Source of the DNA: Halobaculum limi | GTDB lineage: Archaea; Halobacteriota; Halobacteria; Halobacteriales; Haloferacaceae | Assembly (NCBI RefSeq): GCF_029490015.1 | Contig: NZ_CP120468.1 | Location: 372,001-436,000 of the forward strand | Direction: 5' to 3' | DNA: 64,000 nucleotides | Translations under genes and position numbers: made by a program | Shown here: positions 53,852 to 62,727 of the stretch, in pieces | How the letters are laid out: every line of letters starts with the position of its first letter | Numbering within the stretch: the first letter of the stretch is position 1 | The notes under the pieces: generated by a model | What the model was told of the DNA's origin: nothing | Database searches by the model: none | What the model saw: only the letters and a program-made list of their open reading frames with translations

Positions 53852-54832
53852 ATGGAGAAATTCGTGTTCTTCGGCGGGAAAGGCGGTGTCGGCAAGACGA
53901 CGATGTCGGCGGCGTACGCGGTGAAATGCGCCGACGCGGGACTGGACACCCTCGTCGTGTCGACGGACCCGGCCCACTCCACGTCGGACGTGTTCGACCA
54001 GCAACTGGGCGACGAACCGCAGGCAGTCGACGGCCGCGACGGCCTGTGGGCGATGGAGATCGACCCCGACGAGGAGGTGCAACACCACCTGATGGAGACG
54101 AAGCGGGCACTCGGCGACCAGGTGAGCGCCGCCCTCGTCAACGAGATCGACCGGCAGATCGAGATGGCCCACCAGACGCCCGGCGCGTACGAGGCGGCGC
54201 TGTTCGACCGCTTCGTCGACGTGATGCAGTCGAGCGAGGCGTTCGACCGCGTTGTGTTCGACACCTCGCCCACCGGCGGGACCCTGCGACTCCTCGGGCT
54301 TCCCGACTTCCTCGAAGGGTGGATCGACCGCCTGCGGCGCAAACGCGAGAAGTCCATCGACCTGTTCGAGAAGGCCGCCATCGGCAAGAACGAACCGCGC
54401 CGCGTGATGGAGGGCGACCCGATCCTCGCCCGCTTGCAGGAGCGCAAGGAGTTCTTCGAGTACGCCGGCGACACCCTGCGCAACCACGCGGCGTTCTTCC
54501 TCGTCGTCAACCCCGACGAGTTGTCCGTCCGAGAGACTCGCCGCGCGGCCGACGGCCTCACCGACCGTGGTCTCTCGGTCCGGGGACTCGCCGTGAACCG
54601 CCTGACGCCGTCACCGGACGACGACGAGAACGGCCGCGGAGCGCGCTACCTCCGCGACCGCGTCGAGACCGAACGGGCACACCTCCAGACCCTCCGCGAG
54701 GAGTTCGACCAACCCGTCGTCGCAGAGATACAGACGCGCGTCTCCGAGGTGAAAGGCGACTTCCTCACCGAGGTCGCCGGCGAACTCGACGTGGAGACTG
54801 CGCCACCGACGGACCTACCCAAAACCGAGTGA
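53852..54832 (+). CDS. Get3/ArsA-family ATPase (TRC40-like)
   Basis: A 326-residue SIMIBI ATPase. It has the deviant Walker A FFGGKGGVGKTT (residues 6-17), switch I TDPAHSTSDVF, switch II VFDTSPTGGTLRLLGLPDFLEGWIDRL and the A-loop region SVRETRRAADGL. A methionine-rich alpha-helical subdomain for tail-anchored protein binding is plausible between residues 75 and 130 (LMETKRALGDQVSAALVNEI, IEMAHQTPG). No CxxC zinc motif or ArsA-type cysteine triad is visible, so arsenite export is unlikely and Get3-like membrane protein targeting more so. Confidence 0.88.
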   Translation: MEKFVFFGGKGGVGKTTMSAAYAVKCADAGLDTLVVSTDPAHSTSDVFDQQLGDEPQAVDGRDGLWAMEIDPDEEVQHHLMETKRALGDQVSAALVNEIDRQIEMAHQTPGAYEAALFDRFVDVMQSSEAFDRVVFDTSPTGGTLRLLGLPDFLEGWIDRLRRKREKSIDLFEKAAIGKNEPRRVMEGDPILARLQERKEFFEYAGDTLRNHAAFFLVVNPDELSVRETRRAADGLTDRGLSVRGLAVNRLTPSPDDDENGRGARYLRDRVETERAHLQTLREEFDQPVVAEIQTRVSEVKGDFLTEVAGELDVETAPPTDLPKTE

Positions 54833-54942
54833 ATTACCGGCGCGCGGGACCGGTCGAGAGCGCGCGCGAGCCAACCACAAAGTACTCAAGAACGGATTTA
54901 GGTTCATTTCGCCGCCGAAGTGATACCAAGATGAGAGAAATC

Positions 54943-54957
54943 CGCCGTTGAACGGCG
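54943..54957 (+). other. Small hairpin upstream of the cstA-type gene promoter
   Basis: CGCCGT, TGA, ACGGCG: a 6-bp stem, about 45 bases before the TATA-like element. It may be an operator or part of the get3 3' end. Confidence 0.25.
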
Positions 54958-55002
54958 TCAGCGACGGGTTGTGGCCGGCTAGATAGGACAGGAAACCTAA
55001 TG

Positions 55003-55010
55003 TTTTTATA
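55003..55010 (+). promoter_or_regulatory. TATA box and ribosome-binding site of the CstA-type gene
   Basis: TTTTTATA with an upstream GGAAACC that fits a BRE. The expected start of transcription is near 55033, leaving a leader of about 13 bases that includes GATGAGGT (55028-55035 region), a good Shine-Dalgarno match about 9 bases before the ATG. This is among the clearest promoters in the window. Confidence 0.6.
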
Positions 55011-55045
55011 TTCACTGCACACACGCCTGCGATGAGGTAACACAT

Positions 55046-56893
55046 ATGGTGGCAGTAATGTGGCTGGTGCTCGCGGTACTCGTGCTCTTCAGCGCGGGCT
55101 ACCTCGGGTACTCCCGGTATCTCGCTCAGTTCGTCGAACTCGACGGGGACCGTGAGACGCCAGCGCACAAGTACGAAGACGGGCAGGAGTACGTTCCGGC
55201 GAAGAAGCCGGTGCTCCTTGGGCATCACTATTCGAGCATCGCGGGCGGCGCACCCATCGTCGGGCCCATCACGGCAGGCGTCGTGTGGGGCTGGGTTCCG
55301 GCGCTGTTGTGGATCGCCATCGGCAACCCCCTGATGGGGTCGGTCCACGACTTCGTCTCGCTGTCGTCGTCGCTTCGCCACGAGGGGAAGTCGATCGGCT
55401 ACATCATCGGCGAGTACGTCGGCGACCGCGGGAAGAATATGCTGTTGTGGTTCGCGTTCCTCACCATCATCCTGGTGGTGGCGGTGTTCGCCCTCGTAGT
55501 GGCCATCGTCTTCGACGCGTTCCCGAGTGCGGCGACCGCGTCGTTCCTGTACATCGCGCTGGCACTGGCGTTCGGGTTCTACCTGTACCAACTCGACGGA
55601 CCGTTCATCCCGGGAACCGTCGCGTTCGTGGCGGGTGTCTTCGCCAGCGTCTGGGTCGGCATCCAGTACCCGCTCGCCGTCGCACCCGGGTCGTTCGACG
55701 CGACGAACGCTGCCGGGTCCAGCGTCGCGGTGCTGACCGGCGGTATCGGCTTCTTGCCGACGATTATCAACGCGAACATCTCGGCGTGGATTCCGGTCGT
55801 GATGGTGTACGCGTTCATCGCGTCGGTCATCCCGGTGTGGATGCTGCTCCAGCCGCGTGACTACCTGTCGTCGTTCCTGCTGTACGCAGGTGTCGGCGGC
55901 GCGCTCGTGGCGATCATCGTCGGGACCGTGCTGGGGACGTCCTCTCAGCCGCTCGTCATCGACTCGAGCATCCCGGCGTTCCGCGGGTTTATGGGCGGCG
56001 AGTACGGCCTCCCGCTGTTCCCGCTGCTGTTCGTGACTATCGCGTGCGGAACCATCTCCGGATTCCACTCGCTGGTCTCCTCGGGGACGACCGCGAAACA
56101 ACTGAACAAGGAGACGGACGCACGCGCAATCGGCTACGGCGGCATGCTCGGTGAGGGACTGCTGGCGACGGTCGCGCTGTCGACGCTCGGCGTCGCCGGC
56201 ATCACCGTCTCCGGCGGCGGTATCGGACAGGCGCTGCCCAACTTCGCCACCGGTGGCGGCGTCATCCTGACCTCGTTCGGCATCCCGGCTGCCTACGGTG
56301 CGCCGTTCATGGCGCTCGTGCTGGTGAGTTTCCTGCTCACCTCCACGGACACGGCCGTTCGGCTTGGCCGGTACATGATGGACGAGATCGTCGGCACGCC
56401 CGAGACGACCGTCGAGGAGACCGCCTCGAACCGCTACGTCTCTGCGGGCCTCCAAGTCGTCGGCGGGTACGTCCTCGTCTCCTCCGGCACGTGGTCGAGC
56501 CTCTGGCCGCTGTTCGGCGGCGCGAACCAGTTGCTCGCCGCGATGGCGCTGCTCACCGCGACGGTGTGGCTCGCCAACTGGGACGACTCCAAGCAACTCA
56601 TCTCGACGGGTGTCCCGATGGCGCTGATGACTGCGGTGACGGTCGTCGCGCTGTTGTATCTCGCACTGTATCAGAACTTCTACCAGAAGTTCGTCCAGGG
56701 CAACTGGGGCGTCGAGGGCACGGTCGGCTTCGCCACGCAGGCGTCGACGGCCGTCCAGATCGTGATCGCACTCGTGTTGGTGTACCTAGCTGTGTCACTG
56801 GCGATGATCGGCTATCGGAACATCCAGGACGCACGCGGGTCGGCGAGTGGCGCTGTCGCCACCGACGGCGGGCGGACGTCCGACGACGACTGA
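55046..56893 (+). CDS. cstA: CstA-family carrier (peptide/pyruvate transporter)
   Basis: A 615-residue membrane protein with about sixteen hydrophobic segments. It has the CstA signatures LGHHYSSIAGGAPIVGPITAGVVWGWVPALLWI near residue 60, GSVHDFVSLSSSLRHEGKSIGYIIGEYVG, and CGTISGFHSLVSSGTTAKQLNKETDARAIGYGGML near 340. LTSTDTAVRLGRYMMDE lies near 435. Bacterial CstA and the related BtsT take up peptides or pyruvate, often under nutrient shift. The C-terminus is short and polar. It has its own promoter and a strong hairpin after the stop, so it is a single-gene unit. Confidence 0.9.
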   Translation: MVAVMWLVLAVLVLFSAGYLGYSRYLAQFVELDGDRETPAHKYEDGQEYVPAKKPVLLGHHYSSIAGGAPIVGPITAGVVWGWVPALLWIAIGNPLMGSVHDFVSLSSSLRHEGKSIGYIIGEYVGDRGKNMLLWFAFLTIILVVAVFALVVAIVFDAFPSAATASFLYIALALAFGFYLYQLDGPFIPGTVAFVAGVFASVWVGIQYPLAVAPGSFDATNAAGSSVAVLTGGIGFLPTIINANISAWIPVVMVYAFIASVIPVWMLLQPRDYLSSFLLYAGVGGALVAIIVGTVLGTSSQPLVIDSSIPAFRGFMGGEYGLPLFPLLFVTIACGTISGFHSLVSSGTTAKQLNKETDARAIGYGGMLGEGLLATVALSTLGVAGITVSGGGIGQALPNFATGGGVILTSFGIPAAYGAPFMALVLVSFLLTSTDTAVRLGRYMMDEIVGTPETTVEETASNRYVSAGLQVVGGYVLVSSGTWSSLWPLFGGANQLLAAMALLTATVWLANWDDSKQLISTGVPMALMTAVTVVALLYLALYQNFYQKFVQGNWGVEGTVGFATQASTAVQIVIALVLVYLAVSLAMIGYRNIQDARGSASGAVATDGGRTSDDD

Positions 56894-56908
56894 CGCACGG
56901 CGACAACG

Positions 56909-56934
56909 GCGGCGGTCGCAGGGCAGACCGCCGC
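56909..56934 (+). terminator. Terminator of the CstA-type gene
   Basis: GCGGCGGTC, an 8-base loop, GACCGCCGC: a perfect 9-bp stem 16 bases after the stop, followed by ACGATTGCGGTTTCCTTCTTTC, a pyrimidine-rich T tract. Confidence 0.6.
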
Positions 56935-57407
56935 ACGATTGCGGTTTCCTTCTTTCGGAGCCCGTTCGGGAGCGATGCGTGCGTGACGGCGCCGGACGGA
57001 GCGTACTACGCCGGTGACACGCCACGGTCGGCGTCGCGCCTTCGACACACGCCGCGAGCGACGACGTGGATGCGAGCGCGTCTACTGAACAGACGGTGTC
57101 GACAAAAACCGATACGACGGGTCGGATCTCGGGTACCAGGTCCCTACCCATGGTTGGCCGCGATCCAACGGCGGCCGCCTCCCGCATCCCGTGGCCGCCG
57201 GTACTCGGACTGCTCGCTTGGAGTACTAAACGGTTCCCCGACGCGAATCAGCCCTGAGAACTCGTCAGGGAGACGTTGCGTTCGGCGTCAGCCGAGAGGC
57301 GAATGAGGCGACTGTGTGAGCCGACTCCGTGCAACGGTCGGTACCTACAGTCGACTGTCGCTCCGGGCGTCGGCGTACTACTCCACCACCACCAGACCCG
57401 AATCTGC

Positions 57408-57425
57408 CGTCGGCGCCAGCCGACG
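57408..57425 (-). terminator. Hairpin after arlJ
   Basis: CGTCGGC, GCCA, GCCGACG: a perfect 7-bp stem with a 4-base loop, 33 bases past the arlJ stop. No U tract follows on the minus strand. It may end the arl operon. Confidence 0.35.
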
Positions 57426-57457
57426 CCGCCACCGAACCGACCGACTGGCGTCGAGCG

Positions 57458-59206
57458 TCAGATCGCGAGGATGTTGCTGACGAGGTACTTGGTGAAGATG
57501 GCGACGGCGGACCCGAGCCACGTCATCAGCACGAAGTGGAGGTACGCGTTCGCCTTGTTGCCGCCGTCGATGGTGCGGATCATCACCGACGAGAGGACGG
57601 CGTTGAACAGGATGACGAGGAGCAACAGGAACTCGATGAGCGCGATGTCGTAGACGCCGGCGTAGATGATCTTGCCGACGCCGCCGGCGTTGGTGATGTT
57701 GAACTGCTGGGACAGATCCGCGAGGATGCTGACGACCTGGAGGCCGATGAAGAAGGCGAACGCCGACGCGGAGGTGATCCCGTACAGGAGGCCGATCATC
57801 GTCGTCGTCGCCTGCTGGCGCTGTTCGCGCAGTTGGAGGACGGTGTTCATATTCTGAGAGATGAGTTCGCCAAGCAGTTTCGGGCGGCCACCCATCGAGC
57901 GGCCTTCGAGGTACATGTCGGAGAACTTCTGGACGAGGTACGAGCGCGTGTCCGTCGCGAACGTGTACCACGCCTCCTCGGAACTGATCCGGATGTTGAG
58001 GCGGCGGTACAGGCGGGTGATCGACGGCGTGAGCGCGCCGAAGTCCTTCTTGTGGAGCGTCTTGAGCACGTCGCCCGTAGTCGACTGCTTCGCGGACTCG
58101 GCGGCCCCCAGCGCCCGGATGAACGAGGGGAACTCACCGTCACGTTCCTGGATGTTGCGCTCCTCCAGTCGGAGCATCACGCCCGTAATCGCCATCGGCG
58201 AGATGGGGACGCAGATGTACATCGCCAGCGGGATGTCCGTCAGGAAGAACAGCAGGCCCCGGAGGCCCGGGCCGATACCGAACAGGCCCGCGCCGACGAA
58301 CACGACTAGGACGGCGGTGCCGACGACGCCGACGGTGAAACTGAGCCACAGGCGGAAGTCCGAGGGTGCGCCCTGTTCGGAGTGGAACCAGACGGGGTCG
58401 TGCGGCGACATCGCCCGGATGACGACGTAGAAGCCCAACTGCACCAGCATGAACAAGACGATGACCGCAGAGACGGTGAGCGTGGGGTTGTCGCCGGTGA
58501 GGATGGGGAGGACGATGGCGAACACCAGCGCGAACGTCATCGAGAGGATCATCGACATGTACAGGTCCTTCATGACCTCGAGGTTCGCGAGTGCCCCCTC
58601 GTACACCGTGATGTAGTTCTGGATGACGGCGTCCTGCTCCGAAAGGAGGAACTCGTCGAGCGACTGCCCCGCCCCGATGGTGTAGCCGAGGCGGTCGAAG
58701 AAGTCCGAGAACACGTCCGAGGGGACGTCTTTCGCCCGGCGACGGAGGGCGTCGTCGAGCGACTGGTTCCACGTGTCGACGAGGTGGACGACCCGCCCGA
58801 GTTCGTCGGCGGCGGCGCCGTACTCCTCTTCGCTGGCGAGCGTGCGGAACACCTCCATCCGGTCGATGTTCGTCGTCGACAGCACCGTCATGTGCGTCAT
58901 CACGAGGTGGAGTTGGTTCTCGATGGCGACCTGCCGGCCGTTGAGGTACAGTTTGGGGTAGAAGATGGCCGCCCCGAACACGAGCGCTCCGAGCAACGGA
59001 ATTGGGAGGCGAACCGTCAGCGGCAGCGGAAGCAGCACCGCCCCCACCAGCGTCAAGAGGAGGAACAGCGACGCTGGGAGCAGGATGTAGCCGACGTACT
59101 TCCGCTTCGACATCTCCAGCGCGTCGTACGACTCCAGCAGGTCCGCGACTAACTCTGAGGCGGAGTCCGGGAAGAAGTCCGACGACGACGCGCTGTTTGC
59201 ACTCAT
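57458..59206 (-). CDS. arlJ: Archaellum membrane platform protein ArlJ (FlaJ)
   Basis: Polytopic membrane platform of the archaellum motor, partner of ArlI. The 582 residues have a T2SSF/GSPII_F type architecture: N-terminal membrane segments (YVGYILLPASLFLLLTLVGAV, LPIPLLGALVFGAAIFY) and a cytosolic domain (HMTVLSTTNIDRMEVFRTLASEEEYG). Central membrane helices follow, then a second cytosolic domain (DGEFPSFIRALGAAESAKQSTTGDVLKTL) and C-terminal helices. It follows arlI by 9 bases and is the last arl gene. Confidence 0.94.
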   Translation of the reverse strand: MSANSASSSDFFPDSASELVADLLESYDALEMSKRKYVGYILLPASLFLLLTLVGAVLLPLPLTVRLPIPLLGALVFGAAIFYPKLYLNGRQVAIENQLHLVMTHMTVLSTTNIDRMEVFRTLASEEEYGAAADELGRVVHLVDTWNQSLDDALRRRAKDVPSDVFSDFFDRLGYTIGAGQSLDEFLLSEQDAVIQNYITVYEGALANLEVMKDLYMSMILSMTFALVFAIVLPILTGDNPTLTVSAVIVLFMLVQLGFYVVIRAMSPHDPVWFHSEQGAPSDFRLWLSFTVGVVGTAVLVVFVGAGLFGIGPGLRGLLFFLTDIPLAMYICVPISPMAITGVMLRLEERNIQERDGEFPSFIRALGAAESAKQSTTGDVLKTLHKKDFGALTPSITRLYRRLNIRISSEEAWYTFATDTRSYLVQKFSDMYLEGRSMGGRPKLLGELISQNMNTVLQLREQRQQATTTMIGLLYGITSASAFAFFIGLQVVSILADLSQQFNITNAGGVGKIIYAGVYDIALIEFLLLLVILFNAVLSSVMIRTIDGGNKANAYLHFVLMTWLGSAVAIFTKYLVSNILAI

Positions 59207-59215
59207 TCGTGGCGG

Positions 59216-60883
59216 TCAGGTCGCGCGGTGCATATCGAACGGAAGCCCGTCGACGCCGTCGCGCTGGAAGGAGGTGATGGCCTCGTTGACCTCGTGGTAG
59301 CCGAGGATGCCCTCTTGGATCATCCGCTCGATGAGTTCCGCCCGGAAACTCAGGTCGTCGTAGATGTCGCGGGTGTCGGCGTACCCCAGCAGCGTCGCGA
59401 TCTGTTCTTCGAGCACGTAGGAGTTGTTGCGGCCGCGGAAGACGATCTCGTCTTCCACGGGGTCCCAGTCGAACACCTGTCGGGTGACGACGCCGTCCAT
59501 CTCCTTGGAGTACCCCTCGATCTCTTGGACCGAGGTGACCCGGCGAAGCACCTTATCGCCCTGCTTGACGCGGTTCTGGAACAGCGCCACGTCGGCAACG
59601 TCCATGAACGTCTCGGGAACGTTGATCGGTTCGGAGGTGAACCGCTGGATCATCGAGACGATGTCGGACGCGTGGAACGTCAGCATCACGGGGTGGCCCG
59701 TCTGGGCCGCCTGGAACGCCATCCGCCCCTCCGCCCCACGAACCTCCCCCACGATGATGTAGTCGGGGCGCGAGCGGAGGGCCGCGGCGACGAGGTCGAA
59801 CATGTCCACGTCGTTGGAGTCGCCGCCGTCGCCCTCGCGGGTGAGCAGTTGCTGCCACGTACTGTGTGGCGGAACGACCTCGGCGGTGTCCTCTGCGGTG
59901 TATATCTTCGAGTCGCGAGGGATGTACGAGAGGATGGCGTTGAGCGTCGTCGTCTTCCCGGACGCCGTCTCGCCGACGACGAACACCGTCTGTTCGTTCT
60001 CCAGACACAGCCAGAGATACGCCGCCAGTTCCGGGCTGAGCGTCCCCCAGTTCGTGATCTGGTTGATCGACAGCGGCGTCTCCTCGCCCTGGCGGATGGT
60101 GAGCGAGGAGCCCTTGATGGAGACGTCGTCGGAGTAGATGATGTTGATACGCGACCCGTCCGGCAGCGTCGAGTCAACGATGGGGTTGGAGTCGGAGACG
60201 GGGTCGCCCATCCGCTCGCCCATGTTGCGTAGCCAGTTGTCGAACTCCCGTGGCGTGCCGAAGTCGACGGTCGTCTCCAGCATCCCGAAGACGCCGTGGT
60301 CGACGTGACACTCCTTGGGTCCGATAACGTGAATGTCCTCGTTCTCCGGGTCGCGCATCACCGGCTCCAGCGGCCCGAATCCGACGATGTCGCGGTTGAG
60401 CCGGTAGCGGATGTTGTCGTACGTCTGTTTCGACACCTCGATGCGCCCGAAATTCCGCACCTTCGAGAGGACGTTGCTGCCGCCCTGTTCTTCGGTGACG
60501 GCCGTGACCTCCTCCAGCAACTCCTCGATGAGGTCGTCGTATCCCGACTCCTCGTCGGGTGCTGGCTTGTGCCCGCTCTGCCGGAGCAGTTTCGACTTCA
60601 CCGAGTCGAGCACCTGTTCTTCGGCCCCCGACAGCGTCGGCTCGACGGTGTAGTACTTCGTGTCCTGGCCGAAGTCGCCGTACACGTGGCAGTAGATGGG
60701 GCCGCCGACCGGGTAGATGACGTTCGGCCGCCGTGCCTCGTGTTCGCCCTCGATGTCTTCGACGAACATCGGGAACTCGCCGGTGATCTGCTTGAACTTC
60801 TGCAGGTGCTCCCGGAGGTGGGGGCGCTTCATCGCCAACTGCTTCAGTTCGCTCGATGGATTGGCCTGTCCTTGATCCGTCAT
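59216..60883 (-). CDS. arlI: Archaellum motor ATPase ArlI (FlaI)
   Basis: Hexameric ATPase that assembles and turns the archaellum. The 555 residues have an N-terminal domain (MKRPHLREHLQKFKQITGEFPMFVEDIEG) and a type II/IV secretion ATPase domain. That domain has Walker A VVGETASGKTTTLNAILSYIP, the Asp box IYTAEDTAEVVPPHSTW, Walker B LRSRPDYIIVGEVRG and the His box TGHPVMLTFHASDI. Translation has a clear ribosome-binding site, GGAGGTG, 8 bases before the ATG. Its 192-base gap from arlH is unusual, since the two are normally adjacent, and contains a hairpin that touches this ribosome-binding site. Confidence 0.95.
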   Translation of the reverse strand: MTDQGQANPSSELKQLAMKRPHLREHLQKFKQITGEFPMFVEDIEGEHEARRPNVIYPVGGPIYCHVYGDFGQDTKYYTVEPTLSGAEEQVLDSVKSKLLRQSGHKPAPDEESGYDDLIEELLEEVTAVTEEQGGSNVLSKVRNFGRIEVSKQTYDNIRYRLNRDIVGFGPLEPVMRDPENEDIHVIGPKECHVDHGVFGMLETTVDFGTPREFDNWLRNMGERMGDPVSDSNPIVDSTLPDGSRINIIYSDDVSIKGSSLTIRQGEETPLSINQITNWGTLSPELAAYLWLCLENEQTVFVVGETASGKTTTLNAILSYIPRDSKIYTAEDTAEVVPPHSTWQQLLTREGDGGDSNDVDMFDLVAAALRSRPDYIIVGEVRGAEGRMAFQAAQTGHPVMLTFHASDIVSMIQRFTSEPINVPETFMDVADVALFQNRVKQGDKVLRRVTSVQEIEGYSKEMDGVVTRQVFDWDPVEDEIVFRGRNNSYVLEEQIATLLGYADTRDIYDDLSFRAELIERMIQEGILGYHEVNEAITSFQRDGVDGLPFDMHRAT

Positions 60884-60895
60884 CGGTCACACCTC

Positions 60896-60916
60896 CACGC
60901 TGGCACGGCCAGCGTG
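60896..60916 (-). promoter_or_regulatory. 9-bp hairpin abutting the arlI ribosome-binding site
   Basis: On the minus strand CACGCTGGC, CGT, GCCAGCGTG forms a perfect 9-bp stem with a 3-base loop. The last stem base is the first G of GGAGGTG, the arlI Shine-Dalgarno sequence, 8 bases before the ATG. The position suggests control of arlI translation or mRNA processing between arlH and arlI. Confidence 0.5.
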
Positions 60917-60998
60917 TGTCGTCGAACCGCGAGACGATACCGACCCCTGACTCCCGGCAGAGGTAGTACGCATTACCAGTACGCACCTGCGAACGACC

Positions 60999-61005
60999 CA
61001 TAAAG
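60999..61005 (-). promoter_or_regulatory. Possible internal arl promoter between arlH and arlI
   Basis: The minus strand reads CTTTATG inside GAGACTTTATGGGTCG, a TATA-like box about 117 bases before arlI. If used, arlIJ would have a leader of about 90 bases with the 9-bp hairpin. Confidence 0.35.
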
Positions 61006-61075
61006 TCTCCCCGCGAACTATCACATCCGATAACAGACTCGAGGGCGCGGCGGCGACGACGGGCGCGGCGTCGTG

Positions 61076-61834
61076 TTACGCGACGCTGCGCGACTCGATG
61101 ACGATGCCAGTACCAGAGCGCACCGAGAAGCCGATGGAGTCACCGACTTGACTCCCCATCCCAGCGAACCGCTTGACGGCGATGTTGCGGCGCACGTCGG
61201 AGCCGACTTCGACCATCTGGAGTTCGAGGAACACGTCGGCGATGGAGCGGAACGGGCCGATAGCGTCGTCGCCGACCGCCGAGGGGTCGACGGTGAGGAC
61301 GATGACCTTCCCGCTGGAGATCATGTCCCGGAAAAAGGATATGATCTCCAGTGCGGCCTGTCGCTCGTCGTTGTTTCGGACGAGCGCCTCGAAGGTGGGG
61401 TCGTTACGGAGGATGGAGTCGAACGTGTCGATGATGATCACGTCGGAGTTCCACATCACCTCCGCCTCCATCAGGCGCTTGAGCAGTTCCATCCGGTCGG
61501 CGTCCTGTTCGGAGAAGTTGCCGCCGGAGTCGAAGTCCGCCGCGAGGAAGAGGAGTTCCTCGTTGAGCAACGGCTTCGTCACGTCGTACCCCAGCGAGTA
61601 CATCTGATCGATGAACCCCGAGACCGTCAGCTCCGTCGACAGGAGCGTGACGCTCGCGCCCTCGTCGACGAGGCCGTACGAGAAGCGCTGTGACAGTGCC
61701 GACTTCCCGGCCCCGTAGTCCCCCTCCAAGAGGACGATAGAGCCGCGGGGGATCCCCCCGCCAATCTCTTTGTTCAGTTGGTCGCGCTCGGGCAGTCCGA
61801 TCGACAGCAGCGTGTTCTGTTGTGCTCGTGACAT
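61076..61834 (-). CDS. arlH: Archaellum motor regulator ArlH (FlaH)
   Basis: KaiC-like ATP-binding protein that forms a ring under the motor with ArlI and ArlJ. The 252 residues include [36 protein letters not shown] (Walker A) and [38 protein letters not shown] is Walker B, and [30 protein letters not shown] is typical of FlaH. It is 4 bases from arlG. ArlH belongs to the same superfamily as the KaiC-like protein next to cheW. Confidence 0.94.
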   Translation of the reverse strand: MSRAQQNTLLSIGLPERDQLNKEIGGGIPRGSIVLLEGDYGAGKSALSQRFSYGLVDEGASVTLLSTELTVSGFIDQMYSLGYDVTKPLLNEELLFLAADFDSGGNFSEQDADRMELLKRLMEAEVMWNSDVIIIDTFDSILRNDPTFEALVRNNDERQAALEIISFFRDMISSGKVIVLTVDPSAVGDDAIGPFRSIADVFLELQMVEVGSDVRRNIAVKRFAGMGSQVGDSIGFSVRSGTGIVIESRSVA

Positions 61835-61838
61835 CGTG

Positions 61839-62291
61839 TTAGGTCCTGAAGCGGAACACTTCCTCGTCGCCGCGGACGACCAGCTTCAGGCGGTGGTCGC
61901 CGCTCGGCAGGTCCGGCGCGGAGAACTCGACGCGAACCACGTCGCCGCGGTCCCACATCTCGCCGCCGTCGACGGGGGTGACAGTGACGTCGGTTCGGTA
62001 GGCACCGTCGAGGATGACGTCGACGGCCCCCGGATCCGCCGGGAGATCCGATGCACCCGTGTTACGGACGTGGATGGTGACGTTCTCGTTGCCCGACCGA
62101 TTGTACACGCTCGCGCCGGCGTCGGAGATTATCTCCGTGTCCGCACGGATCTCTCCGGCGACGTCGAGCGACTTCGCAGAGATGGCGTCGCTGACGCGGT
62201 CCACCTCGCTAGTGAGGGTGCCCGCGACCGACGCCGCGATGACGATGGCTGCGATGAACAGGATGAGTTCGGCGGCGCTCCCACCCGCCAT
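61839..62291 (-). CDS. arlG: Archaellum stator-complex protein ArlG (FlaG)
   Basis: A 150-residue protein with one N-terminal membrane helix ([20 protein letters not shown]) and a beta-sandwich domain ([31 protein letters not shown]) facing the cell wall. ArlG forms a filament with ArlF that anchors the motor to the S-layer. One base separates it from arlF. Confidence 0.9.
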   Translation of the reverse strand: MAGGSAAELILFIAAIVIAASVAGTLTSEVDRVSDAISAKSLDVAGEIRADTEIISDAGASVYNRSGNENVTIHVRNTGASDLPADPGAVDVILDGAYRTDVTVTPVDGGEMWDRGDVVRVEFSAPDLPSGDHRLKLVVRGDEEVFRFRT

Positions 62292-62292
62292 C

Positions 62293-62727
62293 TCAGTTCA
62301 CCACCACCGTCGACGCGTCGCGGACGCCGTGGTCGACGACGACCTGTGCCCGGCCCGGTTCCGGCGTCAGGGACACTTCGAACTGCGCGGTCTCGCCGGG
62401 GACCCACACGTCGGTCGTGTCGTTGCCGGCGACGGTCACGACCGGGTCGGTGACGTTGTTGTCGGCCAACAGCGTCGTGTCGCTCACGTCGAGCGTCGTC
62501 GTGCCGTCGTTGGTGGCGTTCACCACGAGCGTCGAGTTCCCGGAGTAGTACGTCGCGTTGTGGACGACGACGGCCGTGTTCGCGCGGTCAAGCGCGCGGT
62601 CGGCGGCGTCGTGACGCGCGTCGGTGACCTGTTCGAACCCGTTCGCGACGGCGGGGTACGCGACGCCGACCGCGAGGAAGACGCCGAGGAAAACGACACC
62701 GGCGGAGGCACTAACGCTGAGGCCCAT
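62293..62727 (-). CDS. arlF: Archaellum stator-complex protein ArlF (FlaF)
   Basis: A 144-residue protein: a hydrophobic N-terminus (SASAGVVFLGVFLAVGVAYPAVANG) and a beta-sandwich (NSTLVVNATNDGTTTLDVSDTTLLADNNV) resembling ArlG. ArlF binds S-layer protein in other archaea. The start overlaps the arlCE end by 17 bases. It is the usual neighbour of arlG. Confidence 0.9.
   Translation of the reverse strand: MGLSVSASAGVVFLGVFLAVGVAYPAVANGFEQVTDARHDAADRALDRANTAVVVHNATYYSGNSTLVVNATNDGTTTLDVSDTTLLADNNVTDPVVTVAGNDTTDVWVPGETAQFEVSLTPEPGRAQVVVDHGVRDASTVVVN

Larger units (their letters stand above)
56894..57457. other. Gene-free stretch of 564 bases between cstA and arlJ
   Basis: This holds the cstA terminator (56909-56934) and two weaker hairpins: CCCTGA/TCAGGG (57252-57270) and CGTCGGC/GCCGACG (57408-57425). 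A TATA-like ACTAAAC lies near 57225 with no matching gene. A 63-codon plus-strand frame at 57066-57257 lacks a ribosome-binding site and has unremarkable composition; I do not call it. No tRNA or rRNA is seen. Confidence 0.6.

Noticed and set aside
53852-54832. Arsenite-pump ATPase ArsA
   Set aside because: A single ATPase domain without the ArsA cysteine metal site and without ArsB or ArsR neighbours; Get3-like is the better reading.
57066-57257. 63-codon plus-strand frame between cstA and arlJ
   Set aside because: No promoter or ribosome-binding site at proper spacing, no recognisable motif, composition not acidic.
56894-57457. Hidden tRNA gene in the largest gap
   Set aside because: No T-arm GTTCRANYC pattern with acceptor complementarity found on either strand by eye.
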